Shown in pieces: positions 12,101-26,000 of a stretch of 64,000 nucleotides of DNA. Each line of letters starts with the position of its first letter. Positions within the stretch are counted from its first letter, which is position 1. The notes beneath the pieces are model-generated. The model worked only from the letters and a program-made list of their open reading frames with translations, made no database searches and had not been told where the DNA came from. Source of the stretch: Coriaria nepalensis (lineage: Eukaryota; Streptophyta; Magnoliopsida; Cucurbitales; Coriariaceae); the NCBI GenBank assembly GCA_027186245.1, contig CP114482.1, positions 19,673,209 to 19,737,208 on the forward strand, read 5' to 3'. The translations under genes and the position numbers were made by a program.

Positions 12101-15100
12101 GGCAAAACTAGAATTCATTCGAATTAATTTAGAATGATTTAAAGACTAAAAGAGAGTCAATGACATGACTTTAAGGCTAAACAAATGCATTGTTGCCTTC
12201 AATAGATCAACTGCAAGTTACGCACGAAAGTCATGTTTAAAGGCCGAATTTCATTCGAAGTGATTTAGAATGATTTACTGACTAAAAGAGACGCAAAAAT
12301 ATGACCTGAACGCTAAAAAAGGCATAGTTGCGATCAATAGATCAATTGCAAGTTATGCACGAAAGTCGCGTTTTAAATGCAAAAAGAGAATTCGTTCGAA
12401 GTGCCTTCAAAGAATTTAACGATTGAAAAGACTGAGTCATATGCTTTTTAATGCTAAAATAATGCATTGTTGTCTTCAATAGATTAATTACAAGTTATGT
12501 AAGAAAATAATATCTGAAGGGCGAAAATAAAATTCGTTCGAATTAATTTAGAATGATTTAGTGACTAGAAGAGACTCAGTGACATGAATTTAAGGCGAAA
12601 GAAATGCATTGTTCCCTATAATAGATCAACTGCAAGTTACGCACGAAAGTCATGTTTAAAGGCCGAATTTCGTTCGATGTGATTTAGAATGATTTACTGA
12701 CTAAAAGAGAGGCAAAAATATGGCTTGAACGGTAAAAAATGCATAGTTGCCACCAATAGATCAATTGCAAGTTATGCATAAAAGTCGCGTTTTAAATGCA
12801 AAAAGAGAATTGGTTCGAAGTGGCTTCAAACAGTTTAATGATTGAAAAGACTGAGTGATATGCTTTTTAATGCTAAAATAACCCATTGTTGTCTTCAATA
12901 GATTAATTACAAGTTATGTAAGAAAATAATATTGGAAGGGCGAAAATAGAATTCGTTCGAACTAATTTAGAATGATTTAATGACTAGAAGAGACTCTGTG
13001 ACATGAATTTAAGGCGAAAGAAATGCATTGTTCCCTATAATAGATCAACTGCAAGTTATGCACGAAAGTCATGTTTAAATGCCGAATTTCATTCGAAGTG
13101 ATTTAGAATGATTTACTGACTAAAAGAGACGCAAAAATATGGCTTGAACGCTAAAAAATGCATAGTTTCCATCAATAGATCAATTGCAAGTTATGCACGA
13201 AAGTTGCGTTTTAAATACAAAAAGAGAATTGGTTGGAAGTGCCTTCAAACAATTTATTGATTAAAAAGACTGAGTGATATGCTTTTTAATGCAAAAATAA
13301 TGCATTGTTGTCTTCAATAGATTAATTACTAGTTATGTAAGAAAATAATATTGGAAGGGCGAAAATAGAATTCGTTCGAACTAATTTAGAATGATTTAAT
13401 GACTAGAAGAGACTCAGTGACATGAATTTAAGGCGAAAGAAATGCATTGTTCCGTATAATAGATCAGCTGCAAGTTATGCACGAAAGTCATGTTTAAATG
13501 CCGAATTTCGTTCGAGGTGATTTAGAATGATTTACTGACTAAAAGAGAGGCAAAAATATGGCTTGAACGCTAAAAAATGCATAGTTGCCATCAATAGATC
13601 AATTGCAAGTTATGCACGAAAGTCGCGTTTTAAATACAAAAAGAGAATTGGTTCGAAGTGCCTTCAAACAATTTAATGATTGAAAAGACTGAGTGACATG
13701 CTTTTTAATGCTAAAATAATGCATTGTTGTCTTCAATAGATTAATTACAAGTTATGTAAGAAAATAATGTTTGAAGGGCAAAAATAGAATTCGTTCGAAT
13801 TAATTTAGAATGATTTAAAGACTAAAAGAGACTCAATGACATGACTTTAAGGCTAAACAAATGCATTGTTGCCTTCAATAGATCAACTGCAAGTTACGCA
13901 CGAAAGTCATGTTTAAAGGCCGAATTTCGTTCGAAGTGATTTAGAATGATTTACTGACTAAAAGAGACGCAAAAATATGACTTGAACGCTAAAAAAGGCA
14001 TAGTTGCGATCAATAGATCAATTGTAACTTATGCTCGAAAGTCGCGTTTTAAATGCAAAAAGAGAATTCGTTCGAAGTGCCTTAAAAGAATTTAACGATT
14101 GAAAAGACTGAGTCATATGCTTTTTAATGCTAAAATAATGCATTGTTGTCTTCAATAGATTAATTACAAGTTATGTAAGAAAATAATATTTGAAGGGCAA
14201 AAATAGAATTCGTTCGAATTAATTTAGAATGATTTAGTGACTAGAAGAGACTCAGTGACATGAATTTAAGGCGAAAGAAATGCATTGTTCCCTATAATAG
14301 ATCAACTGCAAGTTATGCACGAAAGTCATGTTTAAAGGCCGAATTTCGTTCGAAGTGATTTAGAATGATTTACTGACTAAAAGAGAGGCAAAAATATGGC
14401 TTGAACGCTAAAAAAAGCATGGTTTCCATCAGTAGATCAATTGCAAGTTATGCACAAAAGTCGCGTTTTAAATGCAAAAAGAGAATTGGTTCGAAGTGCC
14501 TTCAAACAATTTAACGATTGAAAAGACTGAGTCATATGCTTTTTAATGCTAAAATAATGCATTGTTGTCTTCAATAGATTAATTACAAGTTATGTAAGAA
14601 AAAAATTTTTGAAGGGCAAAAATAGAATTCGTTCGAATTAATTTAGAATGATTTAGAGACTAAAAGAGACTCAAGACATGACTTTAAAGCTAAACAAATG
14701 CATTGTTGCCTTCAATAGATCAACTGCAAGTTACGCACGAAAGTCATGTTTAAAGGCCGAATTTCGTTCGAAGTGATTTAGAATGATTTACTGACTAAAA
14801 GAGAAGCAAAAATATGACTTGAACGTTAAAAAATGCATAGTTGCCATCAATAGATCAATGGCAAGTTATGCACGAAAGTCGCGTTTTAAATGGAAAAAGA
14901 GAATTGGTTCGAAGTGCCTTCAAACAATTTAATGATTGAAAAGACTGAGTGATATGCTTTTTAATGCTAAAATAATGCATTGTTGTCTTCAATAGATTAA
15001 TTACAAGTTATGTAAGAAAATAATATTGGAAGGGCGAAAATAGAATTCGTTCGAACTAATTTAGAATGATTTAATAACTAGAAGAGACTCAGTGACATGA

Positions 15101-16250
15101 ATTTAAGGCGAAAGAAATGCACTGTTCCCTATAATAGATCAACTGCAAGTTATGCACGAATGTCATGTTTAAATGCCGAATTTCATACGAAGTGATTTAG
15201 AATGATTTACTGACTAAAAGAGAGGCAAAAATATGGCTTCAACGCTAAAAAATGCATAGTTGCCATCAATAGATCAATTGCAAGTTATCCACGAAAGTCG
15301 CGTTTTAAATGCAAAAAGATAATTGGTTCGAAGTGCCTTCAAACAATTTAATGATTGAAAAGACTGAGTGATATGCTTTTTAACGCTAAAATAATGCATT
15401 GTTGTCTTCAATAGATTAATTACAAGTTATGTAAGAAAAAAATGTTTGAAGGGCAAAAATAGAATTCGTTCGAATTAATTTAGAATGATTTAGAGACTAA
15501 AAGAGATTCAAGACATGACTTTAAGCCTAAACAAATGCATTGTTGCCTTCAATAGATCAACTGCAAGTTACGCACGAAAGTCATGTTTAAAGGCCGAATT
15601 TCGTTCGAAGTGATTTAGAATGATTTACTGACTAAAAGAGAAGCAAAAATATGACTTGAACGTTAAAAAATGCATAGTTGCCATCAATAGATCAATGGCA
15701 AGTTATGCACGAAAGTCGCGTTTTAAATGCAGAAAGAGAATTGGTTCGAAGTGCCTTCAAACAATTTAATGATTGAAAAGACTGAGTGATATGCTTTTTA
15801 ATGCTAAAATAATGCATTGTTGTCTTCAATAGATTAATTACAAGTTATGTAAGAAAATAATGTTTGAAGGGCGAAAATAGAATTCGTTCGAATTAATTTA
15901 GAATGATTTAATGACTAAAAGAGACTCAATGACATGACTTTAAGGCTAAACAATTGCATTGTTGCCTTCAATAGATCAACTGCAAGTTACGCACGAAAGT
16001 TATGTTTAAAGGCCGAATTTCGTTGGAAGTGATTTACAATGATTTACAGACTAAAAGAGACGCAAAAATATGACTTGAACGCTAAAAAAAGCATAGTTGC
16101 CATCAATAGATCAATTGCAAGTTATGCACGAAAGTCGCGTTTTAAATGCAAAAAGAGAATTGGTTCGAAATGCCTTCAAACAATTTAATGATTGAAAAGA
16201 CTGAGTGATATGCTTTTTAATGCTAAAATAATGCAGTGTTGTCTTCAATA
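9151..16250. repeat. Sub-block 2: mixed units, includes a block copied 12 units apart
   Basis: About 17 units with no gene. Class-1 units alternate with a type that has TATTGGAAGGG in C and GAATTTAAGGCGAAAG with TTCCCTATAATAG in A. A segment at about 9,970-11,200 is closely matched at about 15,000-16,220. Shared markers are GACTCAAGACATG or GATTCAAGACATG (2-bp loss, about 10,480 and 15,507), GCAGAAAGAG (about 10,703 and 15,729) and CTAAACAATTGCATTG (about 10,920 and 15,946). The offset is about 5,026 bp, 12 units less 2 bases. A further copy of the 2-bp loss is at about 14,670. Confidence 0.85.
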
Positions 16251-19200
16251 GATTAATTACAAGTTATGTAAGAAAATAATGTTTGAAGGGAAAAACTAGA
16301 ATTCATTCGAATTAATTTAGAATGATTTAGAGACTAAAAGAGACTCAATGACATGACTTTAAGGCTAAACAAATGCATTGTTGCCTTCAATAGATCAACT
16401 GCAAGTTACGCACGAAAGTCATGTTTAAAGGCCGAATTTCATTCGAAGTGATTTAGAATGATTTACTGACTAAAAGAGACGCAAAAATATGACTTGAACG
16501 CTAAAAAATGCATAGTTGCAATCAATACATCAATTGCAAGTTATGCACGAAAGTCGCGTTTTAAATGCAAAAAGAGAATTGGTCCTAAGTGCCTTCAAAC
16601 AACTTAATGATTGAAAAGACAGATTGATATGCTTTTTAATGCTAAAATAATGCATTGTTGTCTTCAATAGATTAATTACAAGTTATGTAAGAAAATAATA
16701 TTTGAAGGGCGAAAATAGAATTCATTCGAACTAATTTAGAATGATTTAATGACTAGAAGAGACTCAGTGACATGACTTTACGGCTAAACAAATGCATTGT
16801 TGCCTATAATAGATCAACTGCAAGTTATGCACGAAAGTAATGTTTAAATGCCGAATTTCATATGAAGTGATTTAGAATGATTTACTGACTAAAAGAGACG
16901 CAAAAATATGACTTGAACGCTAAAAAATGCATAGTTGCAATCAATACATCAATTGCAAGTTATGCACGAAAGTCGCGTTTTAAATGCAAAAAGAGAATTG
17001 GTCCTAAGTGCCTTCAAACAACTTAATGATTGAAAAGACAGATTGATATGCTTTTTAATGCTAAAATAATGCATTGTTGTCTTCAATAGATTAATTACAA
17101 GTTATGTAAGAAAATAATATTTGAAGGGCGAAAATAGAATTCGTTCGAACTAATTTAGAATGATTTAATGACTAGAAGAGACTCGGTGACAGGAATTTAA
17201 GGCTAAAGAAATGCATTGTTGCCCATAATAGATCAATTGCAAGTTATGCACGAAAGTGATGTTTAAATGCCGAATTTCATACGAAGTGATTTAGAATGAT
17301 TTACTGACTAAAAGAGACACAAAAATATGACTTGAACGCTAAAAAATGGATAGTTGCCATTAATAGATCAATTGCAAGTTATGCACGAAAGTCGCGTTTT
17401 TAATGCAAAAAGAGAATTGGTTCGAAGTGCCTTCAAACAATTTAACGATTAAAAAGACTGAGTGATATGCTTTTTAATGCTAAAATAATGCATTGTTGTC
17501 TTCAATAGATTAATTACAAGTTATGTAAGAAAATAATATTTGTAGGGCGAAAATAGAATTCGTTCGAACAAATTTAGAATGATTTAATGACTAGAAGAGA
17601 CTCAGTGACATGACTTTAAGGCTAAACAAATGCATTGTTGCCTTCAATAGATCAACTGCAAGTTACGCACGAAAGTCATGTTGAAAGGCCGAATTTCGTT
17701 CGAAGTGATTTAGAATGATTTACTGACTAAAAGAGACGCAAAAATATGACTTGAACGCTAAAAAATGCATAGTTGCAATCAATACATCAATTGCAAGTTA
17801 TGCACGAAAGTCGCGTTTTAAATGCAAAAAGAGAATTGGTCCTAAGTGCCTTCAAACAACTTAATGATTGAAAAGACAGATTGATATGCTTTTTAATGCT
17901 AAAATAATGCATTGTTGTCTTCAATAGATTAATTACAAGTTATGTAAGAAAATAATATTTGAAGGGCGAAAATAGAATTCATTCGAACTAATTTAGAATG
18001 ATTTAATGACTAGAAGAGACTCAGTGACATGACTTTACGGCTAAACAAATGCATTGTTGCCTATAATAGATCAACTGCAAGTTATGCACGAAAGTAATGT
18101 TTAAATGCCGAATTTCATATGAAGTGATTTAGAATGATTTACTGACTAAAAGAGACGCAAAAATATGACTTGAACGCTAAAAAATGCATAGTTGCAATCA
18201 ATACATCAATTGCAAGTTATGCACGAAAGTCGCGTTTTAAATGCAAAAAGAGAATTGGTCCTAAGTGCCTTCAAACAACTTAATGATTGAAAAGACAGAT
18301 TGATATGCTTTTTAATGCTAAAATAATGCATTGTTGTCTTCAATAGATTAATTACAAGTTATGTAAGAAAATAATATTTGAAGGGCGAAAATAGAATTCG
18401 TTCGAACTAATTTAGAATGATTTAATGACTAGAAGAGACTCGGTGACAGGAATTTAAGGCTAAAGAAATGCATTGTTGCCCATAATAGATCAATTGCAAG
18501 TTATGCACGAAAATCATGTTTAAATGCCGAATTTCATACGAAGTGATTTAGAATGATTTACTGACTAAAAGAGACGCAAAAATATGACTTGAACGCTAAA
18601 AAATGCATAGTTGCAATCAATACATCAATTGCAAGTTATGCACGAAAGTCGCGTTTTAAATGCAAAAAGAGAATTGGTCCTAAGTGCCTTCAAACAACTT
18701 AATGATTGAAAAGACAGATTGATATGCTTTTTAATGCTAAAATAATGCATTGTTGTCTTCAATAGATTAATTACAAGTTATGTAAGAAAATAATATTTGA
18801 AGGGCGAAAATAGAATTCGTTCGAACTAATTTAGAATGATTTAATGACTAGAAGAGACTCGGTGACAGGAATTTAAGGCTAAAGAAATGCATTGTTGCCC
18901 ATAATAGATCAATTGCAAGTTATGCACGAAAGTCATGTTTAAATGCCGAATTTCATACGAAGTGATTTAGAATGATTTACTGACTAAAAGAGACACAAAA
19001 ATATGACTTGAACGCTAAAAAATGGATAGTTGCCATTAATAGATCAATTGCAAGTTATGCACGAAAGTCGCGTTTTTAATGCAAAAAGAGAATTGGTTCG
19101 AAGTGCCTTCAAACAATTTAACGATTAAAAAGACTGAGTGATATGCTTTTTAACGCTAAAATAATGCATTGTTGTCTTCAATAGATTAATTACAAGTTAT

Positions 19201-20900
19201 GTAAGAGAATAATGTTTGAAGGGCGAAAATAGAATTCGTTCGAAGTAATTTAGAATGATTTAATGACTAAAAGAGACTCAATGACATGACTTTAAGGCTA
19301 AACAAATGCATTGTTGCCTTCAATAGATCAACTGCAAGTTACGCACGAAAGTCATGTTTAAAGGCCGAATTTCGTTTGAAGTGATTTAGAATGATTTAGT
19401 GACTAAAAGAGACGCAAAAATATGACTTGAACGCTAAAAAATGCATAGTTGCCATCAATAGATCAATTGCAAGTTATGCACGAAAGTCGGGTTTTAAATG
19501 CAAAAAGAGAATTGGTTCGAAGTGCCTTCAATCAATTTAATGATTGAAAAGACTGAGTGATATGCTTTTTAATGCTAAAATAATGCATTGTTGTCTTCAA
19601 TAGATTAATTACAAGTTATGTAAGAAAATAATATTTGTAGGGCGAAAATAGAATTCGTTCGAACAAATTTAGAATGATTTAATGACTAGAAGAGACTCAG
19701 TGACATGACTTTAAGGCTAAACAAATGCATTGTTGCCTTCAATAGATCAACTGCAAGTTACGCACGAAAGTCATGTTGAAAGGCCGAATTTCGTTCGAAG
19801 TGATTTAGAATGATTTACTGACTAAAAGAGACGCAAAAATATGACTTGAACGCTAAAAAATGCATAGTTGCAATCAATACATCAATTGCAAGTTATGCAC
19901 GAAAGTCGCGTTTTAAATGCAAAAAGAGAATTGGTCCTAAGTGCCTTCAAACAACTTAATGATTGAAAAGACAGATTGATATGCTCTTTAATGCTAAAAT
20001 AATGCATTGTTGTCTTCAATAGATTAATTACAAGTTATGTAAGAAAATAATATTTGAAGGGCGAAAATAGAATTCGTTCGAACTAATTTAGAATGATTTA
20101 ATGACTAGAAGAGACTCGGTGACAGGAATTTAAGGCTAAAGAAATGCATTGTTGCCCATAATAGATCAATTGCAAGTTATGCACGAAAGTCATGTTTAAA
20201 TGCCGAATTTCATACGAAGTGATTTAGAATGATTTACTGACTAAAAGAGACGCAAAAATATGACTTGAACGCTAAAAAATGCATAGTTGCAATCAATACA
20301 TCAATTGCAAGTTATGCACGAAAGTCGCGTTTTAAATGCAAAAAGAGAATTGGTCCTAAGTGCCTTCAAACAACTTAATAATTGAAAAGACAGATTGATA
20401 TGCTTTTTAATGCTAAAATAATGCATTGTTGTCTTCAATAGATTAATTACAAGTTATGTAAGAAAATAATATTTGAAGGGCGAAAATAATATTTGAAGGG
20501 CGAAAATAGAATTCGTTCGAACTAATTTAGAATGATTTAATGACTAGAAGAGACTCGGTGACAGGAATTTAAGGCTAAAGAAATGCATTGTTGCCCATAA
20601 TAGATCAATTGCAAGTTATGCACGAAAGTCATGTTTAAATGCCGAATTTCATACGAAGTGATTTAGAATGATTTACTGACTAAAAGAGACGCAAAAATAT
20701 GACTTGAACGCTAAAAAATGGATAGTTGCCATTAATAGATCAATTGCAAGTTATGCACGAAAGTCGCGTTTTTAATGCAAAAAGAGAATTGGTTCGAAGT
20801 GCCTTCAAACAATTTAACGATTAAAAAGACTGTGTGATATGCTTTTTAATGCTAAAATAATGCATTGTTGTCTTCAATAGATTAATTACAAGTTATGTAA
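16251..20900. repeat. Sub-block 3: young amplification of a distinctive B variant
   Basis: About 11 units with no gene. Most B monomers here carry a linked set of changes: TTGCAATCAATACATCAA, GGTCCTAAGTGCC, AACAACTTAATG and AAAGACAGATTG (about 16,515, 16,935, 17,774, 18,193, 18,612, 19,869 and 20,288). Nested copies are visible. About 16,450-17,250 recurs 1,257 bp on (GACTTTACGGCTAAAC at about 16,773 and 18,030). About 17,520-17,980 recurs 2,095 bp on (ATTTGTAGGGCG and CATGTTGAAAGG). CTCGGTGACAGGAATTTAAG occurs at 17,182, 18,439, 18,858, 20,115 and 20,554. The low divergence suggests recent expansion by repeated unequal exchange. Confidence 0.88.
20463..20502. repeat. 20-bp direct micro-duplication inside monomer C
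   Basis: The 20 bases at 20,463-20,482 (AAAATAATATTTG then AAGGGCG) are repeated exactly at 20,483-20,502, after which the normal C monomer continues with AAAATAGAATTC. The unit is therefore 439 bp: CTCGGTGACAGG lies at 20,115 and next at 20,554. It is the largest indel that I noticed in the window. The duplication begins and ends with AAAATA, so slippage between short direct repeats is a likely cause. Confidence 0.95.
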
Positions 20901-23900
20901 GAGAATAATGTTTGAAGGGCGAAAATAGAATTCGTTCGAAGTAATTTAGAATGACTTAATGACTAGAAGAGACTTAGTGACATAACTTTAAGGCTAAACA
21001 AATGCATTGTTGCCAATAATAGATCAACTGCAAGTTACGCACGAAAGTCATGTTTAAAGGCCGAATTTCGTTCGAAGTGATTTAGAATGATTTACTGACT
21101 AAAAGAGACGCAAAAATATGACTTTAAGGCTAAAAAATGCATAGTTGCCATCAATAGATCAATTGCAAGTTATGCACGAAAGTCGCGTTTTAAATGCAAA
21201 AAGAGAATTGGTTCGAAGTGCCTTCAAACACTTTAATGATTGAAAAGACTGAGTGATATGCTTTTTAATGCTAAAATAATGCATTGTTGTCTTCAATAGA
21301 TTAATTACAAGTTATGTAAGAAAATAATGTTTGAAGGGCGAAAATAGAATTAGTTCGAATTAATTTAGAATGACTTAATGACTAGAAGAGACTTAGTGAC
21401 ATGACTTTAAGGCTAAACAAATGCATTGTTGCCAATAATAGATCAACTGCAAGTTACGCACGAAAGTCATGTTTAAAGGCCGAATTTCGTTCGAAGTGAT
21501 TTAGAATGATTTACTAACTAAAAGAGACGCAAAAATATGACTTTAAGGCTAAAAAATGCATAGTTGCCATCAATAGATCAATTGCAAGTTATGCACGAAA
21601 GTCACGTTTTAAATGCAAAAAGAGAATTGGTTCGAAGTGCCTACAAACAATTTAATGATTGAAAAGACTGAGTGATATGCTTTTTAATGTTAAAATAATG
21701 CATTGTTGTCTTCAATAGATTAATTACAAGTTATGTAAGAGAATAATGTTTGAAGGGCGAAAATAGAATTCGTTCGAAATAATTTAGAATGATTTAATGA
21801 GTAGAAGAGACTCAGTGACATGACTTTAAGGCTAAACAAATGCATTGTTGCCTTCAATAGATCAACTGCAAGTTACGCACGAAAGTCATGTTTAAAGGCC
21901 GAATTTCGTTCGAAGTGATTTAGAATGATTTACTGACTAAAAGAGACGCAAAAATATGACTTTAAGGCTAAAAAATGCATAGTTGCCATCAATAGATCAA
22001 TTGCAAGTTATGCACGAAAGTCACGTTTTAAATGCAAAAAGGGAATTGGTTCGAAGTGCCTACAAACAATTTAATGATTGAAAAGACTGAGTGATATGCT
22101 TTTTAATGCTAAAATAATGCATTGTTGTCGTCAATAGATTAATTACAAGTTATGTAAGAAAATAATGTTTGAAGGGGGCGAAAATAGAATTCGTTCGAAA
22201 TAATTTAGAATGATTTAATGACTAAAAGAGACTCAGTGACATGACGTTAAGGCTAAACAAATGCATTGTTCCCTATAATAGATCAACTGCAAGTTATGCA
22301 CGAAAGTCATGTTTAAATGCCGAATTTCATACGAAGTGATTTAGAATGATTTACTGACTAAAAAAGACCCAAAAATATGACTTTAAGGCTAAAAAAATGC
22401 ATAGTTGCCATCAATTGATCAATTGCAAATTATGCATGAAGGTGGCGTTCTAAATTGAAAAAGAGAGTTGGTTCGAAGTGCCTTCAAACAATTTAATGAT
22501 TGAAAAGACTGAGTGATATGCTTTTTAATGCTAAAATAATGCATTGTTGTCTTCAATAGATTAATTGCAAGTTATGTAAGAAAATAATGTTTGAAAGGCA
22601 AAAATAGAATTCGGTCGAATTAATTTGGAATGATTTAATGACTAAAAGAGACTCAATGACATGACTTTAAGGCTAAACAAATGCATTATTGCCTTCAATA
22701 GATCAACTGCAAGTTACGCACGAAAGTCATGTTTAAAGGCCGAATTTCGTTCGAAGTGATTTAGAATGATTTACTGACTAAAAGAGACGCAAAAATATGA
22801 CTTTAAGGCTAAAAAATGCATAGTTGCCGTCAATAGATCAATTGCAAATTATGCATGAAGGTGGCGTTCTAAATTGAAAAAGAGAGTTGGTTCGAAGTGC
22901 CTTCAAACAATTTAATGATTGAAAAGACTGAGTGATATGCTTTTTAATGCTAAAATAATGCATTGTTGTCTTCAATAGATTAATTGCAAGTTATGTAAGA
23001 AAATAATGTTTGAAAGGCAAAAATAGAATTCGGTCGAATTAATTTGGAATGATTTAATGACTAAAAGAGACTCAATGACATGACTTTAAGGCTAAACAAA
23101 TGCATTATTGCCTTCAATAGATCAACTGCAAGTTACGCACGAAAGTCATGTTTAAAGGCCGAATTTCGTTCGAAGTGAGTTAGAATGATTTACTGACTAA
23201 AAGAGACGCAAAAATATGACTTTAAGGCTAAAAAATGCATAGTTGCCGTCAATAGATCAATTGCAAGTTATGCACGAAAGTCACGTTTTAAATGCAAAAA
23301 GAGAATTGGTTCGAAGTGCCTACAAACAATTTAATGATTGAAAAGACTGAGTGATATGCTTTTTAATGCTAAAATAATGCATTGTTGTCGTCAATAGATT
23401 AATTACAAGTTATGTAAGAAAATAATGTTTGAAGGGCGAAAACAGAATTCGTTCGAAATAATTTAAAATGATTTAATGACTAGAAGAGACTCAGTGACAT
23501 GATTTTAAGGCTAAATAAATGCATTGTTGCCATCAATCGATAAACTGCAAGTTATGCACGAAAGTTATGTTTAAATGCCGAATTTCATACGAAGTGATTT
23601 AGAATGATTTACTGACTAAAAGAGACGCAAAAATATGACTTGAACGCTAAAAAATGCATAGTTGCCATCAATAGATCAATTGCAAGTTGTGCACGAAAGT
23701 CGCGTTTTAAATGCAAAAAGAGAATTGGTTCGAAGTGCCTTCAAACAATTTAATTATTGAAAAGAATGAGTGATATGCTTTGTCATGCTAAAATAATGAA
23801 TTGTTGTCTTCAATAGATTAATTACAAGTTTTGTAAGAAAATAATATTTGAATGGCGAAAATAGAATTCGTTCGAACTAATTTAGAATGATTTGATGACT

Positions 23901-26000
23901 AGTAGAGACTCAGTGACATGACTTTAAGGCTAAACAAATGCATTGTTCCCTATAATAGATCAACTGCAAGTTATGCACAAAAGTCATGTTTAAATGCCGA
24001 ATTTCATACGAAGTGATTTAGAATGATTTACTGACTAAAAAAGACGCAAAAATATGACTTTAAGGCTAAAAAAATGCATAGTTGCCATCAATTGATCAAT
24101 TGCAAATTATGCATGAAGGTGGCGTTCTAAATGCAAAAAGAGAATTGGTTCGAAGTGCCTTCAAACAATTTAATGATTGAAAAGACTGAGTGATATGCTT
24201 TTTATTGCTAAAATAATGCATTGTTGTCTTCAATAGATTAATTACAAGTTATGTAAGAAAATAATATTTGAAGGGCGAAAATAGAATTCGTTCGAACTAA
24301 TTTAGAATGATTTAATGACTAGAAGAGAGTCAGTGACATGACTTTAAGGCTAAACAAATGCATTGTTGCCTTCAATAGATCAACTGCAAGTTATGCACGA
24401 AAGTCATTTTTAAATGCCGAATTTCATACGAAGTGATTTAGAATTATTTACTGACTAAAAGAGATGCAAAAATATGACTTGAACGCTAAAAAATGCATAG
24501 TTGCCATCAATAGATCAATTGCAAGTTATGCACGAAAGTCGCGTTTTAAATGCAAAAAGAGAATTGGTTCGAAGTGCCTTTAAACAATTTAATGATTGAA
24601 AAGACTGAGTGATATGCTTTTTAATGTTAAAATAATGCATTGTTGTCTTCAATAGATTAATTACAAGTTATGTAAGAAAATAATGTTTGAAGGGCGAAAA
24701 CAGAATTCGTTCGAAATAATTTAAAATGATTTAATGACTAGAAGAGACTCAGTGACATGATTTTAAGGCTAAATAAATGCATTGTTGCCTTCAATAGATC
24801 AACTGCAAGTTATGCACGAAAGTCATTTTTAAATGCCGAATTTCATACGAAGTGATTTAGAATTATTTACTGACTAAAAGAGATGCAAAAATATGACTTT
24901 AAGGCTAAAAAATGCATAGTTGCCATCAATAGATCAATTGCAAGTTATGCACGAAAGTCGCGTTTTAAATGCAAAAAGAGAATTGGTTCGAAGTGCCTTT
25001 AAACAATTTAATGATTGAAAAGACTGAGTGATATGCTTTTTAATGTTAAAATAATGCATTGTTGTCTTCAATAGATTAATTACAAGTTATGTAAGAGAAT
25101 AATGTTTGAAGGGCGAAAAAAGAATTCGTTCGAAATAATTTAAAATGATTTAATGACTAGAAGAGACTCAGTGACATGATTTTAAGGCTAAATAAATGCA
25201 TTGTTGCCATCAATCAATAAACTGCAAGTTATGCACGAAAGTTATGTTTAAATGCCGAATTTCATACGAAGTGATTTAGAATGATTTACTGACTAAAAGA
25301 GACGCAAAAATATGACTTGAACGCTAAAAAATGCATAGTTGCCATCAATAGATCAATTGCAAGTTGTGCACGAAAGTCGCGTTTTAAATGCAAAAAGAGA
25401 ATTGGTTCGAAGTGCCTTCAAACAATTTAATTATTGAAAAGAATGAGTGATATGCTTTGTCATGCTAAAATAATGAATTGTTGTCTTCAATAGATTAATT
25501 ACAAGTTTTGTAAGAAAATAATATTTGAATGGCGAAAATAGAATTCGTTCGAACTAATTTAGAATGATTTGATGACTAGTAGAGACTCAGTGACATGACT
25601 TTAAGGCTAAACAAATGCATTGTTCCCTATAATAGATCAACTGCAAGTTATGCACGAAAGTCATGTTTAAATGCCGAATTTCATATGAAGTGATTTAGAA
25701 TGATTTACTGACTAAAAGAGACGCAAAAATATGACTTGAACGCTAAAAAATGCATAGTTGCAATCAATACATCAATTGCAAGTTATGCACGAAAGTCGCG
25801 TTTTAAATGCAAAAAGAGAATTGGTCCTAAGTGCCTTCAAACAACTTAATGATTGAAAAGACAGATTGATATGCTTTTTAATGCTAAAATAATGCATTGT
25901 TGTCTTCAATAGATTAATTACAAGTTATGTAAGAAAATAATATTTGAAGGGCGAAAATAGAATTCGTTCGAACTAATTTAGAATGATTTAATGACTAGAA
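20901..26000. repeat. Sub-block 4: units with the GGTGGCGTTC variant and 1- to 4-unit copies
   Basis: About 12 units with no gene. Adjacent units at about 22,430-23,060 share GCATGAAGGTGGCGTTCTAA, TTGAAAAAGAGAGTTGG and AATTTGGAATGATTT, 419 bp apart. Units at about 24,400 and 24,820 share TCATTTTTAAATGCC and TTTAGAATTATTTACTG, also 419 bp apart. About 590 bp at 23,410-23,995 (GAAAAGAATGAGTG, GCTTTGTCATGC, AATAATGAATTG, GACTAGTAGAG) recurs at about 25,090-25,675, 4 units away. A GCAATCAATACATC-type B monomer of sub-block 3 reappears at about 25,757. One C at about 22,170 has GAAGGGGGCG, a 2-bp gain. Confidence 0.85.
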
